A stretch of 64,000 nucleotides of DNA from positions 248,001-312,000 of the forward strand of contig MU400546.1 of NCBI GenBank assembly GCA_022578965.1, given 5' to 3'. The DNA is from Xylaria sp. FL1777 (taxonomy: Eukaryota > Ascomycota > Sordariomycetes > Xylariales > Xylariaceae). Made by a program: the position numbers and the translations under genes. Position 1 is the stretch's first letter. Every line of letters begins with the position of its first letter. The notes under the pieces were generated by a model, which worked only from the letters and a program-made list of their open reading frames with translations, did not search any database and was not told the origin of the DNA. Below, piece after piece: positions 47,691 to 59,177 of the stretch.

Positions 47691-49792
47691 CGCTGACTAC
47701 GATATGGTTTGTTTAGTGAGACAAGTAGTATCACCGTAATGTGAGAGGTATGTAGACGCTGGTGGTCGATGTTCTAGAAGATAATCAGTATATTTCTTGC
47801 CGGCATGTAAACAACCCTAAGGATTAAGTGATGGGGGGACTGACCCGGCGATGTTCTGGAAAGCAATCAGTCATACGGCAAATATAGGCGGATGAGGTGA
47901 AACACGTAAGAGGAGACTAATGTCGTCTGACGTATATATTGAGTAGAGCTTCAATATCGAGTTTACGGGTTACTGTGCCCAATAATATCTATGATGCATA
48001 TAGTGTATTCGATAAATATGCCCTCTCGGGGCACCGAGAGCGGATGCGATTCAAGGGTAGAGTGAGTGACGAAAGGTTTGTAGGCTACGAAGTAGAATAG
48101 GACCCAGTTGATACGACAGGATGGATGATGAGTTAATGGAGTCGAAGCCACGCCGCAGAGGTATTCAAGGCGTAACGTGACAAGTAAGGTCGAACCCACT
48201 TCCTAGGAAGGAAGATTAAGGACCGATAGCGAGAGCTACCGATTCTAAAAGACAGCGCGTAATCATCTGATGTGGTTGACAAGCATAGGGAGGTGCCCTA
48301 GTATCGTAGGAAAGAAAGTATGGAGGTCAAGGAGTCACATTCAGGCTTACTCAAAGAAGCAGGCGCTTTGATCAGGGTCATCGCACGAAAACGTCTGAGG
48401 ATCAGGTTTTACATCGAGAACCCAGTAAAGATTCCTAGTACGCCCAACAACATCACTCGCCTGACGTAATTGCGTCTGCTGAGCTAGCCGTGCTGTACAA
48501 ACGGGAGATAGAATGGATGGGGAGGCGGTGAATATCGAGATATCACAGGCCTATCAACGGTGGAGAGTTTTCTTATGTACTAGCTTCTATAAGAAATGTC
48601 AGGATAGGTAATTCCGATGTGTATATGGCAGGTACAGATTTACGTAGGAGAGCAAATAGGAGATCAGATACACCGTGGGTAAGGAGAGGAGGCAGGCGTA
48701 CGAAATAACTTGGCCTTGGGGGGATGAGTGTGCTTACGTAGGTGCTCCCTTCACTCACTTGAAAGCCGCAAGGGGAAAGAATGGACTCATATGCCACGTA
48801 CCTAGCCAATGAGGCGTTGGGAAAGGCCCATTTATAGGAAAAGCAATAGTGCCTTAAGTGTAATAATACGTGCTGCGTAGGGTTGGCAGGATATGAGGAG
48901 CCATTCTATGATCATGTCATAGGAAGGATGTCACGGATGAAAGATGTGATAATATCACTGCACCCTGTAAAAGAATAAAATATAAAACAATCTTCATTGT
49001 ATATTCAAATAGCTAGCTTGTAGGGCATACCTTGAGATCTCAATCATGAAGAATTTCATTGACGTTCAAGACTTGGAGACATTCTGTCTGACTTGTATTG
49101 ATATCCGTAACTGACTTACGTCTCCAGTTTCTGATTTCTGAGAAACAATTTTAGAATGGGAAGCAAGTAAGCCTAATAAGATTCCAATGAAATGCGATAT
49201 TGAGATTGAGATACCTTTGGTGCCTTTGGTATGGGATCTGAGATAGGTACGGTAAGGTCGATGGAGTGGCAGGTATGGTCATGTTATTTAGAGGCAGTTG
49301 CCGTCAGCTGACACCGAGCCAAGGCAGTCAACTAGGATAGCTAAAAAGGTGGCTTGGGCGACATCGTCATTGCAGCCTCGAAAAGCCCAGCTAGCTTGCT
49401 GCACAGATAGAGCTATCTGTCTCGTCTCCCTAGGAGGTAGGTACTCAGGTAGCTCTACCAGATACATTAGGTAGGTACGTATGTAGCTACCTAACCTATA
49501 TACTTAAAGCAGGTACTTGGGACTTGGGAGATAGGTACCTAGAGATTGTCTAACCGAAGTGCCTCTGCGCCCCCTCTGTACCCCACCGAACTCTCGCTGT
49601 AACTCACCGACTACCGATCGACCACGAACCAACTACAACCATCACCATCATCGCCGTCGTCCCTCCTTTTCTTTCCCTAGTCTTATACCGTCCCTTCTCG
49701 GCCTCCACAGTATCTTCGGCCTGCTGGAAATCTCCTACGGTTACCCCGCCTCCCCCCTCTTCCTCCTCTGTCTTATTCTTTTCCTCCTCGCT
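47691..49792. other. Divergent promoter region taspase / ARP3
   Basis: About 2.1 kb. The last 360 bp contain TACCTA / GTAGGTA clusters (49435-49545) and a pyrimidine-rich leader before ARP3. Minus-strand frames around 48560-48350 and 48199-47963 look mildly protein-like and are flanked by possible splice signals, but could not be assembled in one phase. A small unmodelled gene cannot be excluded. Confidence 0.45.
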
Positions 49793-51674
49793 ATGGCAAA
49801 CCAGACCCCCGCCGTTGTCATGGACAAGTATGTTGGCTGTCTCCCGTCTGTCGGGTGCCGCGATGGCACGACCGACACGTGTTGTCTCCCTTTGCTGACA
49901 ATTACGTGTGCATCATAGCGGTACGGGCTTCTCTAAGCTTGGTATGATGAAGCTCCTTCCCCGCCTCGCCTTTGTTCCTCTGTCCGCTGTCATTTTGTTG
50001 CGCGCGGGCCGCTTGTATTGCGTCTCATACTTTTGTTGCTATGGGCTGACTTGGCATTCACTTTGCGGCTGTTTGTAGGTTTTGCTGGTAACGACTCTCC
50101 CTCATTCGTCTTCCCTACCGCCATCGCCACCAAGGGTCCTGCTGGAGGAAGCGGCGGAACCGGCTCTGGCCGCCCAGCCGTTGCGAACAAGCCCTCGTTC
50201 CTCACAGGTGGCGCTGGTCCTACGGGCCACCTCTCCATGAAACGTGGTACTGAAGATTTGGATTTCTTTATTGGCGACGAGGCAATAGCCGCTTCAAACG
50301 GCCCAGGTATAGCTCTAGAGATTCTCGCGCTCGCGCCTGCTGTGAGGTGTACGTAGGGGCTTCCAGAGTTGACATACCCGCGTCTAGGTTACGGCCTTCA
50401 TTATCCCATCCGACATGGTCAGGTCGAGAACTGGGTACGTGTCTTACCAACGGCCTTTATTTGTTCGTCTGTGGCGAATGCTAATATAATATGACATATG
50501 CGCAGGACCACATGGAAAGATTCTGGTCCAACTCCATCTTCAAATACCTTCGAGTTGAACCGGAAGACCATTACTTCCTCCTAACTGAGCCTGTATGCTT
50601 ACCTTACGCCGCCACCCCCCAAAAGCCGTAGCAACGACCTCGCGAACATTGTTACTGATTTTCACTAGCCTCTCAACCCCCCTGAGAATCGCGAGAACAC
50701 GGCCGAGATTTTCTTCGAGTCCTTCAACTGCGCTGGTCTCTATATCGCCGTCCAGGCCGTCCTCGCCCTCGCCGCCTCCTGGACATCAACGAAAGTGACT
50801 GATCGCTCATTAACAGGCACCGTTATTGATTCAGGCGATGGTGTCACCCACGTTATTCCCGTCGCCGAGGGCTACGTCATCGGCTCGTCCATCAAGTCCA
50901 TTCCCATCGCCGGTCGAGACATTACCTACTTTGTACAATCACTACTTCGAGATCGAGGTGAGCCTGATAGCTCTTTGAAGACGGCCCAGGAGATCAAGGA
51001 AGAGCATTGCTATGTCTGCCCCGACATTGTGAAAGAATTCTCACGCTTCGACCGCGACCGCAGTCGGTTCCTTAAGCATCTCGTGTCCCACCCGGGCGGC
51101 CGTCAAGTCACCGTGGATGTGGGCTACGAGCGATTCCTAGCTCCTGAGATCTTCTTTAATCCAGAAATCTACTCATCCGACTTTCTAACACCACTACCCG
51201 TGGTTGTTGACGGCGTTATCCAGTCGAGTCCAATCGATGTACGACGTGGACTTTATAAAAATATTGTGCTTTCAGGAGGCAGCACGCTATATAAAGATTT
51301 TGGTCGGAGGTTACAACGAGACATCAAGCACCTGGTTGATGCGCGTATCTGGGCTAGCGAAGTCCGCAGTGGCGGTGCCAAGAGTGGTGGATTAGAAGTA
51401 CAAGTCATCACACACAAGCGACAACGACATGGGCCGTGGTTCGGCGGAAGCTTGTTGGGCCAAACGCCCGAATTCAGATCGTATTGTCACACGAAGGCAG
51501 AGGTGAATACATCCCAATCCCCCCCCTCCCCCCAAACATATGTGCATATATATGTGTGTGTGTGTGTAGTGTGCTACGAGAGGTAATGGCTGACCGACTT
51601 TTATTTAGTACCAAGAATACGGACCGAGCATCGTGCGAAGATTTGCGCTGCTTGGTGGCCCTGGGGGCTCATAA
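49793..51674 (+). CDS. ARP3: Actin-related protein 3 (Arp2/3 complex)
   Basis: Subunit of the Arp2/3 complex that nucleates branched actin filaments for endocytosis and polar growth. Seven exons: 49793-49827, 49919-49941, 50079-50306, 50388-50434, 50506-50592, 50669-51502 and 51609-51674; 439 residues, the usual Arp3 length. Conserved actin-fold blocks are all present: the first phosphate loop [15 protein letters not shown] is assembled across exons 1-3 (here Asp-Lys-Asn at the first join), the Gly/Ser insert [43 protein letters not shown] near residue 170, [18 protein letters not shown] near residue 340, and the C-terminal [16 protein letters not shown]. The clustering of introns at the 5' end is normal for fungal actin genes. 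The last intron contains a C-rich and (TG)n microsatellite at about 51520-51568. Confidence 0.95.
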
Positions 51675-51999
51675 TTTTAAACAATCAGGTGTGGGTGAAT
51701 ATGATAAATGAATGGCTAGATGTACTGTGTACCATGTATGTAGTCAGTCCGAATCTAAATCTTAAAACTTACCAATGCATTCAACACAAACTCTATGCCT
51801 GTTCATACTTGTCCCTAATTCTAACTGTTTCGTGAATTACCTTAATCTCCCCTTATAGAATATACAAGAGATTCTTCGAAGATATTACCTGCTATCCCCG
51901 GGACTTATGTCGATTCGTACGTAGACTTAAGGCATGAAAGCTCCCAGGTTGTCTTTTCCTCTTTTCCTATTTCGGGATGGAGGCCATATTATAGTACCG

Positions 52000-52110
52000 G
52001 GCTCTATATACAATTGATCCGCCGTTCCTAACTTCCGGGATCCGTCAATATGTCTCAGATAAGTGAGGGCTGAATAGCTTCACTTCTGAACACGAGAGAC
52101 AGTCTCAATA
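52000..52110 (-). repeat. Dispersed repeat family, copy 2
   Basis: Related to 18588-18690: same block order CTCTATA-ACAATTG, a TATGTCTCA block, then GAGGGCTGAATAGCTTCACTT and GAACACGAGA. It is about 80% alike by eye. The sequence is AT-rich and has no coding capacity of its own. The strand is nominal. Confidence 0.65.
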
Positions 52111-53409
52111 GATCTCAGTTCAGCGTAGGACGGTCTAAGTGTCTCACCGAATTACGTATTTGAATAGCGTATAAAGTGTTCACCGCGTTCAGCGCGTGTA
52201 CTACATATTGCCAGTAATGTATACTTTGGTCACAAGTTCAGCTTGGAGAAGGGACACGCGAAACATACCTAGTCCAGAATATTTAAACGACCTTTCTATG
52301 TTCAAGTGTATGGGATAAGAAGAAATGGCGCCGCCCGTCGATAATACCTATTGGCGTTCAAAAGAATATCAAAATAAAGAGATTAAATTACAGTTGTTAG
52401 GTATCATTGATTCAGCTAGCATGATGTTTAGTTCCTTTGTTTTTCCTACCTACAGTAGTAGCTAGGTATGGCGTCAGGAGCCCCCGCTTAAAAGAGACGT
52501 ATAAGGGGATAAGAATAGGTACCTAGGTTCAACCTTAGTCTAGGTTAGGTGAGGTGGGTGGCCTGTGTAAGGATGCTGTGAATGGTGTATTTCTCCTAAG
52601 TGTAGAATCTAATTAACTTCTACAAAGAATATGTTAGAGGTGTATGCCCTAGAGTGAATAGATATCCAATACGAAGTCACATAGCAGGTGGGAAAGGGAT
52701 TAATAGCCATAGGGTAGGTAGAAAGGGTAGGTTAATTGAGTATACCATACACCAATTTCGCTATACCGACCGCTAGGGGTCTATGGGACTATATTCCCTA
52801 ACACTATCGACTAAATCTACCATGTTAAGGAAACTAAGAAGCCCCCTGAATATGTTTTTAAATACTTCGTAAAAGGTTCCAAGTTTTACCATTTCCCAAG
52901 GAGACAACGAATTGCGCTTAGTGCACTTGCCGCTTTTTCTCAGACTCGGCTCAGCCAGTTATCAGTCCACCTGTGACTGTTGTGTGTATTATGCATGATT
53001 TTATGCAGAGAGAAATGGACCATAAAACGGTTCCCGTATTACTAAAAATGTACTGAATAAAAGTACTGAATTAAACGGAATTGAAGCATTTACGGTTGAA
53101 CAGCAAATGGTCCAACATACAAAGGTCGGGGCCTAAATTGACCAGTCTGTTGACATTAGCCCACAGTGCCTTGCTTTCGTGTCTACCCAGTATTAGGAGC
53201 CCGTTAGGGCCGTTAACTTTTGCTTACCGACCGTTGGCAGCCGGGAGCTTAATTGCCGAGCCGCCATACAGTTGTCAGCTTTTTTTATTTACACTAAGAG
53301 TTTATGGTTATACCTGTGTAGGGGCCGGAGACGGGCGTTGGGTTAAGGCCATTGAGATATATTGATATGGAAGGTATCCGGCTTGATATAATTGAAATAG
53401 GTGATTGAA

Positions 53410-53652
53410 ATGGGAATTCGTAGTATTGTTTCGCCTCCGCGCGCAACAGTTGCTGACAGCTCGCAGCCTTTGGCAAAGACATTTGTTCCCGATAAATGGA
53501 GAATCGTCATCAATGACCACAGGGAATTCCCTCGTACAGACGGCTAGAGCCTACGTGTCATCCTTTTGTCCTACTACGGCAGATTGGTAAAGAAGTCAGG
53601 ACAAAACATCATTGTCGTCAACCGTAAAGGTCCTTTTTCACATAGCTCCTGA
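53410..53652 (+). pseudogene. Possible gene relic with one in-frame TAG
   Basis: From ATG 53410 the frame reads 45 codons of protein-like sequence (including KTFVPDKWRIVINDHREF) to a TAG at 53545, then stays open and protein-like (SLRVILLSYYGRLVKKSGQN) to TGA at 53650. The stop could come from CAG by a single C-to-T change. No family was recognised and no flanking exons were found, so this may also be chance. Confidence 0.3.
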
Positions 53653-54646
53653 CTATATGTAGCAGGACGACTGGTGGGCGCTGTCACAGTGATTAAGCGA
53701 CTGACCTTCATACATAAGATATAGATCTGCACTTAAAGTGGCACATGAGCATGTATTCATAGCTACTATCTAAGCAAAGCTACTTATAGCCTATTGTTGG
53801 ATTAGATAGTGTGCGAAGAGCCTTGAATACACTGATGAAGGAGCGTAGGGCTGGTGGGAGGCAGCCTACAGGGATCTACTAGAACTGTGTACAAAATACC
53901 TCACTAGATGGCTCCCAAGAGGGGAGCCACACAACAACAATACAACACCTAGCGCTCGGGGCGTGGCACGGGTATTAAGTCAAGTCTCTATCATGACCCA
54001 GCTGAAAACTCGCGAAATAAACAATACTGCGGTATCGGTTTCCTCCCGGTACAACAGCAACTATTGCCTCAAATATGAAGGCCAAACCATTAGTACCCAG
54101 ATACGAACTTCTGGATAGATCTCGCGAACTTGATGCTCGTTCCGAGGAAATCGAGCAGTTCAAGCACGACATCAAAGAAGCCAATCAGCCATATTTGAAA
54201 AATATCGCTGAAAAATCTGGCATTGTCACATCAGGAGCGAGACGGTAGCAAAAAAGATCGACGACACCCGTGAGCGCGCATGTCAATAACTGACCGTAGC
54301 GTAAAGTGACGCTCTTATCAGCTCAAGACGGACGAGGAGGATATACATATGCACACTTGCGGTATTAGATACGATGGGGTCCATCAGCTAGTAGAGTGAT
54401 GGAAAGATCGAACTACAAGGGCTCAAGACACAACTTTCGGAAAAAGCATGAGCTATATTCTGGTTCAATGGTTGAGGTTAAGATCGAAGGAGTTCTCAAG
54501 GAGTGATAACCAACGAATCTAATTAATTCCACTCGCCAAATCTGCCGCCGGCCATTTCCTACCTTCAACGCCACAGCATGATAATAACTCGCAGTGAAGC
54601 GCGGAACAGTACACTGACCAGTTATAAAGCTCTAACATATACATGT

Positions 54647-55908
54647 CTAGGAATAAAGGGGGAAAAGACGCGTTTCGTCGCCTTGCCCGTCGCTAAAGGT
54701 CTCTCCATCGCGGGCAGCCCACATCCTCCTCACAGCTTTCCAAGTATACATATTCCCGTCCATGCCCACATCCTCAGCATGGCGCATTACGCTGTCCACC
54801 CATTCGCGGCACGCACGTTCGCGGTCCTCCGTCATTCTGTCTGCTACGCGCCGCAGATCAAGGTATGCAGCTTCCTCCTGTACCTGCAGCTCGTGCAAAA
54901 AACGTATAGCGACAGGGACCGTCACCCTAACCATGTCCACCTGACCGGACCCATCCCCCTGGTCGCTGTTTAACGGGTCGACAAGGCTTGCGAAAGACAC
55001 AGGTCTGCTCAAATGCGCGTCGTCCCCAGTGCGTACCATTAACACGCGGCACTCCGGCATCAGACGTTCCAGCCATGCCGCCATTTCCTTAAGCGTACTG
55101 TCGTCGCTAAGCTCCGACTCTGGCTGCACTGGGCACGTCTCAGGAATAACGTTTTCGTCTGCCACGAGCAAGACGGCGCGAAAGAGATGACCCATGGTGA
55201 AGCCGTGCTCACGCCACGTCTTCGCTATGTCTGCCTACGGGAAGTTTGTGCCTTCTACTTCTCTAGCGAGAAAAGGGTAGTGGAAGATGACCTCTTTATT
55301 CAACTTGGCCGACATGGAGTTGCATAGCCGCCGGTGTATGTCGATGACAGCTGCTACGTCGAACGATTCTAAGGATTTCGTTAGTTGCAATGCCTTAGCG
55401 AAGAAGTTGTAACGCTGCAGGTTCGGTCGGCCGTCATGCACGCGGTGCCACTCGCGGTAGATGTAAGCGCCCAGACGCCGGTCTGTATATCCGTGGTCAT
55501 GGCCTGAATAGTGCGAGTCATCAATAAAATAAACGGCGGTTTGCTTGTTCTATAGGTCGAGTTCATTTGTTCGCAAGGAGACTTCCGCGGGCTTTGGCAT
55601 CAGCAGCGTCCTCGACCAGCCGTGGGAGAATGGGGCTGGAATCGTAAACGTAGAGCTGCAGCCTCGTAAAACAAGTCTGAAAGATGTCTACGTACGAGCT
55701 CAAGCTCGTCCATTGTAAGACGATTTGAGGCATTCAAAGCCTTGTGGGCATGCTTCTGGTTGAACTGTGCTTGAGATTATTCTCTTGGTGCGGCGGGGTA
55801 CGTCGGTGAAGGTACAGGGTAGGGCCAGAGCATAGCGGTACTGAGTTTGTCTATGTTTATTTCTTGATATGGTTCCGGGGACCATTCTTGAGGTTGATCG
55901 AAGGCCAT
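54647..55908 (-). pseudogene. Broken gene of unknown function with three premature stops
   Basis: A long minus-strand coding relic. The frame opens at ATG 55908 (MAFDQPQEWSPEPYQE), meets TAA at 55779-55777, stays in phase to about 55700, then shifts frame at least twice between 55700 and 55560. It continues in the frame of an ATG at 55600, meets TAG at 55552-55550 and TAG at 55237-55235, and runs open to the stop at 54647. The pieces read as one protein: HYSGHDHGYTDRRLGAYIYRE, RYNFFAKALQLTKSLES and WLERLMPECRVLMVR are adjacent, ordinary-looking segments. All three stops would be Gln codons (CAA or CAG) before a C-to-T change in a CpA context, the pattern left by repeat-induced point mutation. 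No family is recognised. Introns were considered, but no splice sites remove the stops in phase. Confidence 0.65.
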
Positions 55909-56319
55909 TTGTGCGGAAATATTGAGAAAGGCCAATAATCAAAGACGGTTGTATTGGTAGAAGTTCTAATTATTGTGTGGATGCGCTAAGGGTGTACGAG
56001 CAAGTATGAATGCGTAGGAACCAGCTACTCTGTAGTTTCCTTGTCAGCTTCTGCAACCTGCTTGATGAAACAGTAAAATAGCACAGCGGATAGAGAACCT
56101 AAGCAAGCTTTCATGTACCTGGTCAGTAGTAAACTTTAAAAACCAGGTTGAGGTTATTGCAAGATACGAGGCATGGTGGAATATATACCATACTATAACC
56201 ACCTAGCCTCCCGCCTCCTATTTTCTCCCACGGGTCAAAGCAATCTTAGCAGCGATATCTTGAGAACTATTTCCGCGATCGCGTCTAATACCGTCCACTT
56301 CGACTAAATCAAACCTTTT

Positions 56320-56526
56320 CTACACGCTGTCCTGGACTACCAACTCGATGTCGAAATTCAGAAACAAGTCCACAAGAAACAATGGCTGTATGTCTTGGGA
56401 TGCCGTCTCAAGTTCCAGGATGTTGCCGAGAAAACCCCCGCAGAAACCCGGAATATCGATATACATAACGCCAAGTTCATCACTAAGGGCCTTGTCCATT
56501 TGATTGCGCTTCTCCGAAGAATTCAC
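56320..56526 (-). pseudogene. Short protein-like fragment, probable gene relic
   Basis: A 68-codon minus-strand frame reading MDKALSDELGVMYIDIPGF near its start; the frame stays open upstream of its first ATG (NTSSIIVNSSEKRNQ). The composition is protein-like, with acidic and aromatic residues spaced as in a folded domain. It ends in LFLNFDIELVVQDSV. No neighbouring exon or family was recognised. It lies next to another broken gene, which favours a remnant over a small gene. Confidence 0.3.
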
Positions 56527-57032
56527 GATGATGCTGCTTGTATTGAGGCGCCATGGTGTCAGTAGGATAGAGTAACTTGTTCCGTGTCTACAGGACTGCT
56601 ACTTTTATTCGTGACGTCACGAATCTACAACCTAGGCAGTAGCAAAATTTGAATAGAGGTGCCAGAAATAAACGATGGTTGTTGAATTGATTGTATTGTG
56701 TGTCTTGTTGATCATGGGTTAAGTCACGGTAACCGTGTCTCTAGGCAGAAATATATTAAGGCCTCTATATCCCTACTCGCCCGGTAGACGGCAGGCCAGA
56801 AAATAAAGAGGGTCAAGAAGATATAGCGGGTGACGGAAGCGCGATAGAACGTTGGTGGTGTGGTTGGCGCACGTGCTTTTACGGTTGCGTTTGTGTTCCA
56901 GCGACTTCCCAGGAAGTCGTATATTCCGTACTCGGAACCGTTTAATGATTCCGTTTGTGCAATTGTGGTGAAAATGATCCATGATATCAGCCTGGAGGTG
57001 TGTATTAGCAATTATACAAAATTTTGTTTATG

Positions 57033-57073
57033 GCTCAAGCTCAGGCTAAAAGCGGCGTGGCTCAGGTTGGATT
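57033..57073 (+). repeat. Short dispersed repeat, copy B (41 bp)
   Basis: Matches 13871-13911 at 37 of 41 bases. A 12 bp core of it (GGCTCAGGTTGG) also appears near 59210, just upstream of the HET gene. It lies in relic-rich DNA. Confidence 0.6.
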
Positions 57074-57297
57074 TCCATTCCGATTCGGGATGGTAAAACC
57101 TCTCTGTGAGGTAAACAATGTGTACACCATTCCCTTCCCATCCGGAAAAGTCGCGCAGCAAGCCATGGCAATGGTGACAAGCGCCAAATTGAACAAGGGA
57201 TTGGCGCCTGATTCGTTAATGCTATAATATATGGGATACACATTATAAACGTAGTCTTACGATTTTAATTAATACGGGCTTGACCAACGTTCAAGGA

Positions 57298-59177
57298 TCA
57301 CGGCCAAGTTCTTTTTTTCAACAGCCGCTGTAGCCGTGTTTTCACTGTTGTCCGGCCATCCTGGACTTCGTTAGTTTTTCTGCTCTTAATTCGGAGCAAG
57401 GTGCCAGTGATGCCATCACTACCTCCACCTAATTCATGCTCGCTGAGTTCTATAGTATGATACCAGGGAGGACAGCGAGCAGAGGTCCTGAAGGGGAGAC
57501 TTTGTAGAATGTCAGCGATCTGTGATGGGAGCAAGTCGTCCTGCTCCATGGCAAAGGGTAGATCGTGCCACGAGAATATACCGTAAAGCAGCCACCCGTC
57601 GGATTGCACGCAGACGAGACACACACCCGGCTCGTCTGACATCGTTTTTATTCTCCAGCAGCCCCAGAAGTGTCGTCGGCGGTAGCTCAGGAGGATGGAA
57701 TTGCGCAAGTCCCAGTCCGTCTCTGGCTGGGCCGTGATGCTCGTCTCGTCGAACACCTCGAGCGAGAATTCTATTTGCACGGACCCAACGCGACTCGTCC
57801 GGACCATAGCCTCGAGATCCGGGCTCTCTCGGGAGCAGATATATTGCGCCTGTGGGAGCCGCGAGGCCCGCGATACATCGATGTCCACCACAGTGTCATA
57901 GAGCCAAGGCTTCCGCCGTGCAAATAGGCTCGGCCCGTACTGCTCGAGCGAAACGAAGCGGATATGCTTCTTTTGCCGCGAATCAACGCAGTCGAGCGGG
58001 AGGAAATAGCTCCCTTTTCGCGAGGCTTCGCCGCGCACGGTACGGATCACTATTCTCGCTGGAGTCAGTAATTACTTTTTTGTGTGAATATTATGCCCCT
58101 GATGCATGCTCCCGAGATATGTTGGGAGTCATCAGGTTTACTAGAAGGGGGGGGGGGGGGGGATGACTCTAGTGTGCACATACTGTCGGTCGTGCGCAGC
58201 CCGCGACTCGTGATGCTGTACTCGCCTCGGCCGTTCCAGTCGAGTACTGGCTTGACGAGAAATTGACAGGATTTGAACTCGTTGGGGGAACTCGCCCATA
58301 TACTGCGGAAGGAGCGCTTATCACCGAGGGCGGAAGTCCAGGCGAAGATGGAGAGGTCGTTGCTTGATCGGATGATTTCTTCCTGGAGACGCGTGAATGC
58401 CTTCGCACCCTCACCGTATAAGAGTGGCATATTGATGTCGAAAATGCCCAGGAGGCAGTATGCCATGTCTTCTACACGTCGCGTCTGCCGGTTAGCGGCC
58501 CATGACATTCGCCGCCCTACCAGAACTTGGTCTAGCGATTCGCCCTTTAATATGCCTGGGTCAACGCCTGTGATCCAGGACAGGATGGGGGCTAGCTGTG
58601 CCTTGGACCCGAAGTATTTCCAGTCACAGTCGTAGAACTCCACTTGCCTCGGCGCGATCAGCTCTTGTAATGTCCAGCCCCGCGAGAACCATCTACACTT
58701 TCTTAGGCTCTGCCCGATGTGGTTGCGCATGTCAAGCTCCTTAGACGTTAGAGGAGGGGGGTCGCGAAACCCCCTATCTTGCTCCGCAATCGACTCATGA
58801 CACTCGAACGATTCCACCACGGCCTTGTCTATCAGGTTGAAGGCGGTATCTTGAGCGTAGTCGGATAGCCAGGCGTAGCAGACAGCAGCATTCTGGTACC
58901 AGGCGAACATTGAATTGATAGCCTCGGAGAGCTCAGCGCTGCTCGACTTGTCAATGCAGCATGTGTCTACCCATGCGTAGTCTAGGCCCTGCTCCTGTGC
59001 GATCCTACAGGTCGCGGAGATCTTTTCATAACCCTTCAGTTTAGTGGCTTGGGCACCACTCTTCATATCGTAGAGTGATACTTCTTCGGCCCCCCATGTG
59101 TGCGAGAGGATAGCGTAGCGGGGAATGTCCTGAATGAACTCCTCGAATTTCAGGGTTTTGCAATTGAGGAGTCGCAT
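57298..59177 (-). CDS. HET-domain protein (heterokaryon incompatibility type)
   Basis: Member of the large fungal HET family, some of which trigger cell death on non-self hyphal fusion. Two exons, 59177-58184 and 58058-57298 (donor GTATGT, CTGAC branch, acceptor CTCCAG), give 584 residues. The HET domain begins with MRLLNCKTL and YAILSHTWG (residues 1-30) and continues with YAWVDTCCIDKSSSAELSEAIN near residue 70 and RGWTLQELIAPRQVEFYD near residue 175. After it comes RRVEDMAYCLLGIFDINMPLLYGEG near residue 245, standard for the HET-plus-C-terminal-domain class. The C-terminal 250 residues are of unknown function; no WD40, ankyrin or NACHT region is present. The intron contains an uninterrupted run of 16 G on the plus strand (58147-58162). 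The gene appears intact although it sits among relics. Confidence 0.9.
58147..58162. repeat. G16 homopolymer inside the HET intron
   Basis: Sixteen consecutive G on the plus strand (C on the coding strand), 20-36 bases after the 5' splice site of the HET gene intron. Such tracts are prone to length change; assembly error is also possible. Confidence 0.8.

Larger units (their letters stand above)
51675..54646. other. Gene-poor AT-rich spacer with repeat and relics
   Basis: About 3 kb. It holds a copy of a dispersed repeat (52000-52110), GTAGGTA traces near 52460 and 52520-52560, a broken frame at 53410-53652 (separate entry), and a 57-codon coiled-coil-like frame at 54075-54248 with charged sequence RSRELDARSEEIEQFKHD. 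The latter stops abruptly and nothing alongside continues it. The stretch looks like degraded accessory DNA. Confidence 0.5.
55909..57297. other. Gene-poor spacer with short fragments
   Basis: About 1.4 kb. It holds a minus-strand frame at 56526-56320 (separate entry) and copy B of the 41 bp repeat at 57033-57073. A minus-strand frame 57011-56724 has two hydrophobic stretches but no motif. Nothing here is supported as an intact gene. Confidence 0.45.

Noticed and set aside
57024..57227. Plus-strand 67-codon frame with a stretch faintly like the KEOPS subunit Pcc1
   Set aside because: The similarity is limited to a few residues, and its start lies within the 41 bp dispersed repeat.
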